Assembly (NCBI GenBank): GCA_036927565.1
Contig: JAYESD010000008.1
Span: 126,693,498 to 126,757,497, forward strand
DNA from: Tuctoria greenei
Lineage: Eukaryota; Streptophyta; Magnoliopsida; Poales; Poaceae
Reading direction: 5' to 3'
DNA: 64,000 nt
The notes under the pieces are model-generated. The model had not been told where the DNA came from. It searched no databases and saw only the letters and a program-made list of their open reading frames with translations. The position numbers were made by a program, and so were the translations under genes. Every line of letters starts with the position of its first letter. The stretch's first letter is position 1. Below are positions 1 to 11,747 of the stretch, piece by piece.

Positions 1-175
1 GGGGACCCACCGTCGATGTTTTAAGCATTGATAGTGAGCGTCGCTGGAGCTATCAAGTTCCGACAAATCCCGGGGGCCAGTCGTCGATGCTCTATGTGTT
101 GACAGTGATCGTTGCCAGAGCTACTAAGCTTCGACAACCCCAGGGGGCCCCTGCTGTTGACACAACAAAACTTCG
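1..175 (+). repeat. 71-bp tandem array, start outside window
   Basis: Units begin at 1, 72 and 143, each opening with a GGGG(G/A)CC-like block followed by a 'cgtcgatg...ttgacagtg' segment and an 'agct...aagct' segment. The spacing is exactly 71 bp. The third copy decays after about 30 bases. The same 71-bp unit is seen at 31855-32185 in the complete Tat element. Confidence 0.85.
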
Positions 176-328
176 AACCTATACTCTACAAGTTCGAAGC
201 ACTCAAGTCTTCAACAAAATGCTACATCCTTTTGGTACATGTTCACAATCAAATTGTGTACATCTACCAGGAGGCCGAGTAAGACAAAGGTTGAAGACAA
301 AAAATGAAATTCATAATTTTTTTGGATT

Positions 329-1715
329 TCATTCAACTGAAGACAAGAGATTACAAAATTGGAGAAAAGAAGAGAAGATACAAGTGAGAGCTAAAAGGAG
401 AAAGTCCTTAGTTCTATGTAAGAACAAGGCGACCTTTTTGGCAACCTCTGACACGCTAGTCTTAGTGGCGTCTCCACCTCCATTGATGGGACCTTCAAGC
501 ACTGGGTTTAGTAGGAAATGAGGATCCCGGCTTGTGTAGCACGTTAGCATGTATTCTGCGATGTTCTGCACAAGTGGTTTTCCTTCAGTTTCCAACTTAT
601 CTACGATGACATCGCCCATCACGCCGAGTTTGTTGCCCACCGAGCTCAGCGCCCCCAACGCATGGTCTAGCTCTGGCTCCAGATTGTCCTGATGCACAGG
701 GCTAAAGCCCAGTGGCGCGAGCGCGACATCGGCTTTGCCCACAAAGTCCCATACTTGTTGAGAATCTGCAGCCCTTGAGCCTCGAATCTCCTCCAAGGAG
801 ATCTTGGCTGCCGCAAGCTCCGAACCCTCCCGGGCAAGGCACTCGACCTCCTCGCGTGCTGCTGAATCCTCTCAGCAACATGCTTTTTAAGGTCACCAAG
901 CTTCTTCTCCTGGATGTGGATCCGGTTCCAGCGGTCAACCAGGTCTTTCTCCCGGCCTCACACCTTCTTCTCCCTGGCAGTGACTTCGACCTCCCTTTTG
1001 GTAAGGTCCTGTCCCCGCTGCATGGCCTTCTCCTCTTCGCTCTTGCAGAGCTCCTCCATATTTTTGGTGCGCTCTGCAAGGCTCTTGTCACTCAGAGCCA
1101 GCCTTTGGGCGAGCTCCTCCTCCCTCTTCATGAGGTCATCCCTCAGCTCCAGGAGTTTTTGCTCTTCCTCTTCGAGCTTTTTCTCTCGCTCATCGAGACC
1201 CTCCCGGCGCTTGACGAGACCTACGTGGATGGTATTGAGGTTCTCCCAAGAACCATTCGCCGCCTCATTAGCAGCCAGGGCTTGTTCGTATATAGCCCAG
1301 GACTGATTGTCAAGGGATCGCACCATGCTTTCCCTCTCATCTAGCAACTGGCCCCAGTACTCCATCCGGGCCTTCTCCCTCTTGACCCACTCTTTATCGT
1401 CAGCCAGCCTTGTTTGCGCCAGCTTGGTCTCGAATTGGAGTCGGTTGCGCCACCTCCTAAGAGCTTGGCGCTCCTCCTCGAGGGCCTTGCCATCGTGATA
1501 AAATGCAAGCTGGACCTGACGAAGGCTGGAGCAGTCACTGTCGATGGATAACGACAGGGGGATTGGCTCCATACCTCCCAGGGTCCTCTCTGCTGACTCC
1601 AGCGGGTTCTCCAGAACAAAAATTGGGTCCCACTCTACAAGAGCGGTCCGCAGAGCTTCCGCGGCACTAGGGACGCCCTCCGGGAGTGCCTTGGTCGTCG
1701 CCGAGGTAGGTCCTG
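329..1715 (-). pseudogene. Tat antisense ORF fragment (coiled-coil part), broken
   Basis: Read on the minus strand, this encodes a Glu/Lys/Arg-rich coiled-coil protein. The segment containing 'MEPIPLSLSID' and a long heptad-rich region matches 'MEGPEPIPLYLSIE' and the following coiled coil at 33111-33581. The C-terminal piece (about 796 down to 480) matches the 32605-32906 region of the same protein. A frameshift separates the two pieces around 800-960. This is the C-terminal half of the antisense-encoded protein typical of grass Tat elements, whose N-terminal half carries the Transposase_28 (putative gypsy-type) domain. Its biochemical role is not known to me. The reading frame runs out of the adjacent LTR (methionine at 1812), so the apparent start is a by-product of the copia insertion. 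Confidence 0.7.
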
Positions 1716-3617
1716 TGTAAGACCTATGTGTGCTGAACACATCGGCTTGTAATGAATACACTTCGCTTTGATGATAAAAGTTTTGAAAATCACCAAAACA
1801 CCTTTTTATCAAGGTCCGACTCTAGCTCTGAGCTATAGCAAGGTCCGATGGTATGTCCGGCTTGGTTTGGGTAGCTCCGGTTACGTTCGATGCTAGGTCC
1901 GACTAGCTTTGGTCAGCTTCGGTGAAGTTTTGTCTTTAGCTTCGGCATGTCTTTGATAGCTCTGACATGTTTTTGATAGCTCCGACATGATTTTGATAGC
2001 TCCGTCGTGTTTTTGCTAAGCTCCGAAGTTGATTTTTCTAGCTCTGGCTTTTGGGATTACTAGTTCCGACTAGTTCTGGTTAGCTCCGGCGCTAGGTCCT
2101 GCTAGTTTTGTAAGCTCCGGCGGGATCATGGTTGTACTAGTTTTTGTAAGCTCCGCCGCTTGGTTGTACTAGCTTTTGTTAGCTCCGGCTCAAGGTCCGG
2201 GTTGCTCTGGCAAGGTCCGGAACTTGACCGTAGTGCTTCTGCTTTTCATTTGCAATGTTTCGTACTTGCTTTACATTGTTGGAAAGATTGCTTAGTATTC
2301 ATTTGCTAAGTTTTTGGTGCGTTTTGGTTGATATGGATGATATCGTGTTACTGTAGTTTTGCAACATGGTTATGTGAGGTTCTCACGTAAGGTGTTGTGT
2401 TTGGAACTAACTTGAGTCAAGTCGAGGACTTGGGCTCATATGGATTGGTTGTTTATTCATGTGCAGGTGTTGTTTGAGTTCAAGACATGGCTGGTAACAG
2501 GATCCACTGGACTAGTCTCAGGGAGGAGATGAGGTTCCAACAACCAAATTCAGGAGGAATTGTGGTTGAGCTGATCAGGAGGTTGCACATCATGATTGAA
2601 TCAAGAACAATGCATATGAAGGTATCGTGGACGTCATTGGAAGATGTTTGCATGTGTGCAAGGAGTGCATAGACGTGGCTACATGGTTCCGAGACGTGAT
2701 GAAGAGATGTGGACGTAAAGAGTTGGTCCGAAAGGTCCAACCGACTAGGTTATGGACTCAGGTTGCGGCTGAGTCGGGTTTGACTCAAATATGGAAAGAT
2801 TTGAGTTGGTTATGATAGGATTTCGTGTGGGTCACGAATTTGAGTTCTTTAGGAATTTGGGATACATTCCTAAGGTGTTTGGAAGTCTTAAGATTGCTTC
2901 TATCTGTGTATAGATGAATCCTAAGCAGTTATGGAAAGTTACGATTCGTGAAGAGAGTAGGATTAGGTTCCTGATTTGAGTTGAGTTGGCTTTCGAGCTG
3001 GTCATATAAGAAAGGGAGCCTAGAGCTCGTGGAGCACGACTTTGGGGCTGTTCCTCTTGTGTTCTATTGAATAAAATTCGTAGTTTCAAGGAACTTTTGT
3101 GCCTTGTTCGTCCGACTTGTTCCAGACAAGTTTTACTCGTCGAGTTTCTGGACAGCACTACCTTTTGTCGGTGGTTTTATTGTAACTCGAGTTTTACAGA
3201 TCCAATTGACGTGATTCTTTTTGGGTTGTCTTCACAACTTGATTGTCTATCATATGTCAAAATTTAATGATCATTGGATCTGTGGTCTATCATCTACACG
3301 AGTTTCTTTGCAGTCTTCCAGAACTGTTTTTTCTCGGGTAGGGCAGATTCACCATTGTTTTATCTTTCGATCATAACTTGAGTTTTTCTCGACGGATTTG
3401 AGTGATTCTTTTTGTGTTGTCTTCGTGACTTGATTCTCTCTGATATCTATCACTTTTATCACGGTGAAACACGTTTAGATTAGTCTCACACACTTTCTTT
3501 AACAGATCATTTTTCTGCCGAAAGGGTTTGGGGTTCAATTGTTTCTGCTGCATAAGATTTTTAAATCTACCATTCACCCCCCCTCTGGTAGCTTTTCACG
3601 TGCTCTTAGATACTACA
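1716..3617 (+). repeat. 5' LTR of Sirevirus-like copia
   Basis: The LTR begins TGTAAGACC and ends TACTACA, directly before the primer-binding site. It is 1902 bp long. The same sequence recurs from 10148, with scattered substitutions and small indels. A short ORF from about 2487 is repeated in the other LTR only because the LTRs are copies. I do not call it a gene. Confidence 0.9.
1810..2225 (+). repeat. Cluster of 'tagctccg'-type motifs in LTR
   Basis: More than a dozen variants of 'tagctccg' and 'aggtccg' lie within about 400 bp of the LTR upstream part, many extended to CTCCGGCG. The same cluster is at 10240-10640 in the 3' LTR. Palindromic CGG/CCG elements of this kind are described as putative cis-regulatory sites of Sirevirus LTRs. 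The regulatory role here is inference. Confidence 0.6.
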
Positions 3618-3619
3618 AT

Positions 3620-3633
3620 TGGTATCAGAGCCA
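3620..3633 (+). promoter_or_regulatory. Primer-binding site (initiator tRNA-Met type)
   Basis: TGGTATCAGAGCC lies two bases after the LTR end. It is the standard plant copia primer site, complementary to the 3' end of initiator tRNA-Met, and fixes the LTR boundary. Confidence 0.85.
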
Positions 3634-3679
3634 CGATGCTCTAATCTTTGTGATTTGCGCGTGTTTCTGACTAATCATC

Positions 3680-5910
3680 ATGGAGAAGTACTCTTCCAAA
3701 CCTTGTGTGTTCGCTGGTATTGATTTTCAGGTTTGGAAGGCACGCATGGAGGCTTTCATCCAGGCACAAGGCTTTGAAATATTGGAGAAGGTATACAAGC
3801 CTTACGAAGTGCCATCAAACAATCAAGTTACAGCTACAAATCTGAGAGATGTCGACAACAACAACAAGGCTCGGAACTTGATCATACAAGGATTAACACA
3901 AAGCGACTTCGACCGTGTTGCACACCTCCGATCTGCATACGATGTGTGGAAAGCACTTTGTGACTACCACGAAGGATCCAACACGATCAAAGAGGTAAGG
4001 CAAGACATGTTCAATAAAGAATACATGCACTTCGAGATGCAACCCGGTGAGTCTATTGATGACCTTTTTGCTCGTTTTAATAAGATTCTCAGCAACTTGC
4101 GTAGTGTCAATGTTAATTTTTCAGATGCTGAAAATGCTAGGCAATTGCTAAGTGCATTAGATATGTCAATTTGGGAGATGAAAGTCACATCTATTCGTGA
4201 ATCTACTGTCATGAGTTCACTTACTTTAGATGTGCTATATTCCAAGTTAAAAACTCATGAAATTGACATAATCTCACGTAAGAACCCCAATAAGTCTATT
4301 GCATTTGTTTCACAATGTGATATGTCTAGCTCCGGCCAATCATCATCTTGCAATACTCTTGCTTTGTTGTCCTCACTAACCGTGGAGCAGATCGAAGAAT
4401 TTTCAGAAGAGGAGTTGGCACTCATCTCTACTAGATTCTCAAAAGCATTGCAAAATGTGAGAACTAGAAGGAGAGGAAGCTCCGGACCTCAACGCTGTTT
4501 TGAATGTGGTAAAACAAGACACTTTCGTACAGAATGCCCTAACCTTTCAGGTCCGACCACCCGGGAAGAAAAACAAAGCAAGGTTCGGACCTCCTCTGGA
4601 AATTTCAACAAGAAGAAGAAAGGTACCATAGGATGCAAGATGATCAACAGTTTCATCACCGCGCTTCAAGAGTTCAGTTCAAGCGACGTGGACATTGGAA
4701 GTGATGAAGATGAAGATGATTTGGCAAGCTTGTGCTTCATGGTGGGCAAGTCAAGATCAAGTATGGAGGAGGCAGAACACAACAGCGACAATGAAGAGGT
4801 ATGTCCTACTTGCGAAGAAATGTGTGATGCTATTTCTCGTGCCACTATTATTGTTAAGAAAAAGGATAAAAAGCTTAGGGATAGTGTTGTTAAATTGAAT
4901 CACTAGAATCTGAAATCATCCGTTTAAAAACTTTGATTCCTAGTGATGATGCATGTTCCTCATGTGATTTAATATATGAACAATTGTCCTCATTAAGAAG
5001 TGCGCACACCTCCACACTTGATAAACTTGAGTTAGAAATTGAAAAGAACAAAGAGCTTGCTGCACTTAATGATAAAAACTTGAAAAATGCTAGCTGTTCT
5101 ACAATTGATTTGCATTGTTCTACTTGTGATGATCTTGATAAGAAACCACAGGATGCTATGAATGAAATTTCTATATTGAACAATGCTTTACGTTCTCATG
5201 AAGTTAAATTTTGTTCAAATTGCAAACTAAAAGGAAAAACTTCATGTGAAAATTTCCTTGATCTGTCCAATAAACTTGATGACATGCATAGGACATTAGA
5301 TCGGTTTTGTAATGGGAATAAGAACCTAAACTTACTGCTGAATTCTTCCAAATCTTGCAATGATAAAACTGGTTTAGGTTTTGATTCTCATGCTCATGCT
5401 ACAGCACATCCACCTAAAATTGTAAAGTCATTAGGAAGTGGTTTGATTCAAACAGTTCCTAAACAATAAGGAGTGGTTTTCAAATCTGCAGGAGTGTTGC
5501 TTCATTCGGTTTCAAATAAAAATATTGCTTGCTCATCTAGACATGAACACAAAGTTAAATTTCATTGTACCTTCTGTGGCAGAGATGGTCACGTCATAGA
5601 TTTTTGTTATATACTATCTAAACAACAGAAAAGGGAAAGAATGGTTGCTAGATCTCATAACTTTCATGCAAAATATGCTGCACACATTGAACCGAATGTA
5701 CAACCTGCTGTTTTGAGTCAAAAACATTCAAAGTTTACCTCCGGACCTTCTGTTTTTGCCTCCAGAGCTACTGATTTTTGTGCTACACAAGTAACACCTT
5801 ATAGGTCAGTAGTCAAGAATAAAAAATCTCAAACTTTGACTCATAAACCTGCTGTTTTGTCTCAGCTTTCGCGTGTTTTTCCTGCTGCACGTCGCATGAC
5901 TCAGTACTAG
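3680..5910 (+). pseudogene. Sirevirus-like gag, broken by a frameshift and stops
   Basis: The first segment (3680-4906) starts at an ATG 60 bp after the primer site and shows the copia gag fold region near its start (W-x-A-R-M-E). Further on it has a CCHC knuckle, CFECGKTRHFRTEC, at about residues 270-285. The frame then shifts by about one base near 4900 and continues at 4907-5910 as an acidic, coiled-coil-rich extension with a TAA at 5467. A second CCHC knuckle, CTFCGRDGHVIDFC, lies near 5570. Two knuckles and a long linker fit Sirevirus gag. Gag would form the virus-like particle and bind RNA. The break after the first knuckle would stop a full polyprotein. Confidence 0.8.
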
Positions 5911-5982
5911 ATTCCTAAATGTCTTTTGACTAACCCCAGTATAGAGTCATCGACGTATTATGCTTTTATGTAGGTTACACAT

Positions 5983-8900
5983 TTGAGGAAGGAGAACATT
6001 TGGATTGTGGATTCAGGTTGCTCACGCCGCATGACCGGTAACAATGATTGGTTCTCCTCCCTCTCTTTTGTGTCACGTGTAGAGAATGTTACTTTTGCCG
6101 ATAATTCTTCAACTCCTATAATTGCTAAGGGTTCGGTTAAAGTAAATGATCACTACACTTTGAAGGATGTGGCACTTGTCAAAAATTTGAAATACAACTT
6201 GCTTTCTGTTGCACAATTGCTAGATGAAAATCTAGAAATTATTTTCAATAAAAACTGCTGCAAAGTTGTAGGTTCAAATAGTGAGCTTATTTTTAACATG
6301 TCTCAGTTTGGAAGAGTTTTTAAAGCTGATTTTGATATGTCGTCCTCTAAGCATAGGTGTCTAGTTGCTAATGATTCAAAGGACTTATATTGTTGGCATT
6401 GTAGACTTGGCCACGTAGGCTTTGATCACCTAACGCGTGTTAGTGCTCTTGATTGCATACGTGGGCTGCCTAAGTTAAAAGGGACAAAGAAATTGTGTGC
6501 TCTTCTTGTAGACATGCTAAGATGGTTGCAGGTTCACATACTCCTCTCACAATGATCATGACAACTGAACCATGTCAACTTTTGCATCTTGACACCGTAG
6601 GACCTTCACGTGTTCAATCCTTCGAAGCTAAATGGTATGTTCTTGTTATCGTTGATGATTATTCTAGATACTCTTGGGTTTACTTTATGGCGTCTAAGAA
6701 TGAAGTTTTTAGTCACTTTAGAACTTTATTTCTTAGATTATCAATTGATCACCCAGGATCATTAAAAGCAATTAGAAGTGATAATGGAACTGAATTTAAA
6801 AATCACTCTTTTGATCACTTTTGTGCTGAAAATAGAATAGATCATCAATTCTCTTCACCATATGTACCTCAACAAAACGGTGTTGTAGAAAGAAAGAACA
6901 GAACCTTAGTTGAGATGGCTAGGACTATGCTTGATGAATATCAAACTCCTAGGAAATTATGGGCTGATGCGTTAGCAACCGCTTGTTATGTCTCAAATCG
7001 TGTTTTCTTGCGTGCTAAGCTAGGTAAAACACCATATGAGCTCCGGTTTGGACATAGGCCTAGTGTTACACACCTTTGGGTCTTTGGTTGCAAATGCTTT
7101 GTTAAGAAACATGGTAATCTTGATAAATTTGAACCTAGATCCATTGATGGCATGTTTCTTGGTTATCCATCTCATACTAGAGGCTACCGTGTGCTTTTAC
7201 TTGACACTAACAAAATTGTGGAGACTTGTGAAGTGTCTTTTGATGAAGCTAGCCCAGGTACTAGCTCCGGTGTTGCAGGACCAGATCCGTATCCTAAGGG
7301 GGAGGGTATTTTGGAAGATGAAGAAGAGACGGTGATACTGCCTGGTAGTTCCGAAGTTGACACGTGTCCAGCTCCGGACATTGAACAAGCTCCGGCTATC
7401 ACTTATGTTGGTCCTGATCGTCCAAAAGTCACAAGCTCATCAATCTACGATGAACCTAATGAAGAAGAAGCTTGTGAGACATCTGTTCCCCTAAGGTTTT
7501 ACAAAGATCATCCCCCACAACAGATGATTGGAAGCTTGCACGAACGAGTCACAAGGTCTAGGTTTTGCAATCCAAACTCTCATGCTCATTCTGCTTTTGT
7601 TGCTTCTTTTGAACCCAAAGATATATCACACGCACTCACTAATGAATCTTGGATTATTGCCATGCAAGAAGTGTTAGAAAATTTTGAAAGAAATAATGTT
7701 TGGAAACTTGTACCTCCACCTCAAGGTCACACTTTAATTGGAACTAAATGGGTATTTAGAAATAAACAAAGTGAGGATGGGGTTGTGGTTAGGAATAAGG
7801 CTAGGTTGGTTCCTCAAGGTTTCACTCAAGTTGAAGGTCTAGATTTTGATGAAACTTTTGCTCCTGTCGCTAGATTAGAAGCCATAAGAATTTTGTTAGC
7901 TTCTGCAGCATCTAAAGGTTTTAAGCTATATCAGATGGATGTTAAAAGTGCTTTTCTTAATGGCTACATAGATGAGAAGGTTTATGTCAAACAACCACCG
8001 GGTTTTGAAAATCCAGATTTTCCTAATCATGTTTACAAACTGTCCAAAGCCTTATACGGTCTCAAACAAGCCCCTAGAGCATGGTATGATAGGTTAAAAA
8101 CATTCTTACTTGAAAAGGGGTTTACCATGGGCAAGGTTGATAAAACTCTTTTTGTGCTTAAGCATGGCAATGACTCATTATTCGTTCAAGTGTATGTGGA
8201 TGATATTATCTTTGGTTGTGCTTCTCATGATCTTGTGTCCAAGTTTTCAGCAATGATGAGTTCCGAATTTGAAATGAGTATGATGGGTGAACTCACTTAC
8301 TTTTTGGGGCTGCAAATCAAGCAAACCAAGGAGGGTACCTTTGTGCATCAAACGAAGTATACCAAAGGCCTCCTAAGGCACTTCAACATGGACAAAAGCA
8401 ATCCTCTTCGGACACCAATGGGAACAACAACAACACTTGAACTTGATGAAGATGGTGAATCTGTGAATCAAAAAGAATATAGAAGCATGATCGGATCACT
8501 TTTGTACCTCATGGCATCAAGACCGGACATACAATTCAGCGTATGTCTTTGTGCACGGTTTCAAGCCTCCCCACGTGTTTCACATCGTCAAGCTGTCAAA
8601 AGGATTCTCAGGTACTTACATGGAACCCAAGAATTTGGCATTTTTCTTCCTTCTTCCTCAACCGTAACTTTGAAAGCTTTTTCGGATGCTGATTTTGGGG
8701 GTTGTAGGATTGATAGGAAAAGTACTTCTGGTGCTTGTCATATTCTTGGTAATTCTCTTGTTGCTTGGTCCTCTAGAAAACAAAATTCAGTTGCACAATC
8801 CACAGCCGAATCTGAATATGTAGCTGCTGCTAGTGCTTGCTCACAAATTCTTTGGATTGTTCAAACACTTAAGGACTATGGGGTTGATCTAGATAGTGTT

Positions 8901-9146
8901 CCACTATTCTGTGATAACACTAGTGCCATTTACATTGCTAAAAACCCCGTGCAACATTCTAGAACTAAGCACATTGACATTAGGTATCACTTTCTCCGAG
9001 ATAATGTTGAAAAGGGAAACATTGTGCTTCACCATGTAGATACCGAACAACAATTGGCTGACATTTTTACAAAACCTTTGGATTTCACTCGTTTTTGTTA
9101 CATTCGTAGTGAAATAGGGGTTATGCATCCTCATGGCTTAAATTGA
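5983..9146 (+). pseudogene. Sirevirus-like pol: protease, integrase, RT, RNase H
   Basis: Protease motif 'WIVDSGCS' lies at about 6000 and a GAG-pre-integrase HHCC region ('WHCRLGH') near 6395. A 2-bp TG duplication at 6494-6499 shifts the frame. From 6495 to 9146 the frame is uninterrupted: integrase core ('HLDTVGP', 'SDNGTEF', 'GVVERKNR'), RT with YVDD at 8193-8204, and RNase H with 'AFSDADF', 'AESEYVAA', 'CDNTSAI' and 'ADIFTKPL'. The domain order PR-INT-RT-RH defines Ty1/copia. In-frame stops at 5908 and 5972 lie just before the protease. The 883-codon intact part suggests fairly recent activity. Confidence 0.88.
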
Positions 9147-10147
9147 GGGGGAGTTTTTGAAACTTGGGAAGTCTTTGTGTGAATCTTAAATTGAAATAAT
9201 ATGAGCATAGTATTTCATACATATATGACTCTGTGATTCCTTTTGCATGCTGAAAGTTCTTACTACATTACTCGTGTTATACATTTTGTAGTTTTTGCCA
9301 TGTCTAATAATTGGAATAATTACTTACATTAAAACTGGTCATGGTCGAACTTTCTTGCTGTTTTGAACTTGTTACATGTTCACAAGTGCTTTTAATCATA
9401 AAGAATTAATCAAGTAATCAACTCACATGTTGATTTTTTATGAACAAATATAAATTGAGAAAAGATCAAGAGAATATGCATGCATCGCACATCTTCTTTT
9501 GAGATGGCTTGTCATTGCACTTAGATATGAACTTGGAAGAAGTTGTGTATGACTAAAACCATGTCCTTAAGCTTCTGATTGTCAAATGACATAGGCTTGG
9601 CTTGGTTGGTTAGAATAAGGCAGATGCGCATATAATCTCTTGCAAATATCATATGATCTAAATTTGTGTTTTGTAAAATAATAAAAGGCAGCAACTAGTG
9701 TCATGCTTTCAAGTTATGAAATAGTTAAGTTTGTGAGATCATGAGTTGCTTAAATTGAAATTTACATATGATCTCTAGCATGGCTTACACTACTTTATGT
9801 ATCTCATTGATGTGATAGTGTAAGTTACTTGATAGTATGACTTGGATGAGCTTTGTTTTATATGTATATGTTATAATATGCTCATAACAATTGAAATTTC
9901 TCTTTTACCTTGCTGAATACATTGTCAAAGGGGGAGAGATTAATCACACATTCAAAAACGGAAAGATAATGTGCATGGGGAGAGATGATAAAGGGGGAGA
10001 AATATGTGAATTTTGAATTTTTGCTTTTCTTCTCATTTTATTTCCGATTTACAAAAAGAAGAGAAATTGTCTTCAAAACTTTTAATGAGAATAAGCCAAT
10101 GTTCGGATTTTAAATGGTGTTGCCAATGCATTCATCAAGGGGGAGAT
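9145..10147 (+). other. 3' noncoding region with four polypurine tracts
   Basis: G-rich tracts of the form AAGGGGGAGA lie at about 9146-9153 (just after the pol stop), 9926-9938, 9990-10000 and 10137-10146. The last abuts the 3' LTR and is the functional primer position for plus-strand synthesis. No envelope-like ORF is visible in this 1-kb stretch. Confidence 0.75.
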
Positions 10148-11747
10148 TGTAAGACCTATGTGTGCTGAATACATTGGCTTGTAGTGAATACACTTGGCTT
10201 TGATGATAAAAGTTTTGAATATCACCAAAACACCTTTTTATCAAGGTCCGACTCTAGCTCTGAGCTACAGCAAGGTCCGACGGTAGATTCGACTTGGTTT
10301 GGGTAGCTCTGGTTACGTTCGATGCTAGGTCCGACTAGCTTTGGTCAGCTTCGGTGAAGTTTTGTCTTTAGCTCCGGCATGTCTTTGATAGCTCCGACAT
10401 GTTTTTGATAGCTCCGCCGTGTTTTTGCTAAGCTTCGAAGTTGATTTTTCTAGCTCCCGCTTTTGGGATTACTAGTTCCGACTAGCTCTGGTTAGCTCCG
10501 GTGCTAGGTCCTGCTAGTTTTGTAAGCTCCGGCGGGAGCTTGGTTGTACTAGTTTTTGTAAGCTCCGGCGCTTGATTTTACTAGCTTTTGTTAGCTCCAG
10601 CTCATGGTCCGGGTTGCTCTGGCAAGGTCCAGAACTTGACCGTAGTGCTTCTGCTTTTCATTTGCAATGTTCCATACTTGCTTTACATTGTTGGAAAGAT
10701 TGCTTAGTATTCATTTGCTAAGTTTTTGGTGCGTTTTGTTGATATGGATGATATCGTGTTACTGTAGTTTTGCAACATGCTTATGTGAGGTTCTCACGTA
10801 AGGTGTTGTGTTCGGAACTAACTTGAGTCAAGTCGAGGACTTGGGCTCGTATAGATTGGTTGTTTATTCATGTGCAGGTGTTGCTTGAGTTCAAGACATG
10901 GCTGGTGACGGGATCCATTGGACTAGTCTCAGGGAGGAGATGAGGTTCCAACAACCAAATTCAGGAGGAATTGTGGTTGAGCTGATCAGGAGGTTGCGCA
11001 GCATGATTGAATCAAGAACAATGCATATGAAGGTATCGTGGACATCATTGGAAGATGTTTGCACGTGTGCAAGGAGTGCATGGACGTGGATACATGTTTC
11101 CGAGACGTTATGAAGAGATGTGGACGTAAAGAGTTGGTCGGAAAGGTCCAACCGACTAGGTTATGGACTCAGGCTGCGGCTGAGTCGGGTTTGACTCAAA
11201 TATGGAAAGATTTGAGTTGGTTATGATAGGATTTTGCGTGGGTCACGAATTTGAGTTGTTTATGAATGTGGGATACGTTCCTAAGGTGTTTGGAAGTCTT
11301 AAGATTGCTTCTATCTGTGTATAGAAGAATCCTAAGCAGTTATGGAAAGTTACGATTCGTGAACAGAGTAGGATTAGGTTCCTGATTTGAGTTGAGTTGG
11401 CTTTCGAGCTGGTTATGTAAGCAAGGGAGCCCAGAGCTCATGGAGCACGACTTTGGGGCTGTTCCTCTTGTGTTCTATTGAATAAAATTCGTAGTTTCAA
11501 GGAACTTTTGTGCCTTGTTCGTCCGACTTGTTCCAGACAAGTTTTACTCGTCGAGTTTCTGGACAGCACTACCTTTCGTCGGTGGTTTTATTGTAACTCG
11601 AGTTTTGCAGATCCAATTGACATGATTCTTTTTGGGTTGTCTTTACAACTTTACTGTCTATCATATGTCAAAATTTCATGATCATTGGATTTGTGGTCTA
11701 TGATCTACACGAGTTTCTTTGCAGTGTTCAAGAACTGTTTTTTCTCG
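10148..11747 (+). repeat. 3' LTR of Sirevirus-like copia, truncated
   Basis: It matches the 5' LTR from TGTAAGACC up to 'ctgttttttctcg' and then diverges completely. The equivalent point in the 5' LTR is about 3350, so some 265 bp at the end are missing. Sequence beyond 11747 resembles Tat spacer DNA in the opposite orientation, so the end was lost by deletion or recombination. Confidence 0.85.

Larger units (their letters stand above)
1..1715 (+). mobile_element. Tat-lineage Ty3/gypsy remnant (3' internal part)
   Basis: This is the internal 3' portion of a Tat-type gypsy retrotransposon, related to the complete element at 21539-37100. It holds a 71-bp tandem array at 1-175 and, on the opposite strand, a coiled-coil antisense ORF homologous to the one at 33111-33581. 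The order array then antisense ORF is the same in both elements, which sets the sense orientation as plus. The left part lies outside the window. The right part is cut by the Sirevirus-like LTR at 1716. The continuation of the antisense gene is not found beyond 11747, so the far side has been lost or lies outside the window. Confidence 0.75.
1716..11747 (+). mobile_element. Sirevirus-like Ty1/copia LTR retrotransposon, 3'-truncated
   Basis: A copia-order element: 5' LTR (1716-3617), initiator-tRNA-Met-type primer site, gag with a CCHC knuckle, protease, integrase, reverse transcriptase, RNase H, a 1-kb 3' noncoding region with several polypurine tracts, and a 3' LTR (10148-11747). The long LTR packed with CTCCGG-type motifs, the multiple polypurine tracts and the extended gag are hallmarks of the plant Sirevirus genus. 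I infer that lineage from architecture. The 3' LTR lacks about the last 265 bp, so no target duplication can be checked. Stops and frameshifts make it non-autonomous. Confidence 0.88.

Noticed and set aside
2487..2815. Short ORFs (61-62 codons) conserved at 2487-2815 and 10898-11226
   Set aside because: They lie in the two LTRs of the same element and are similar only because the LTRs are copies. No domain or independent support.
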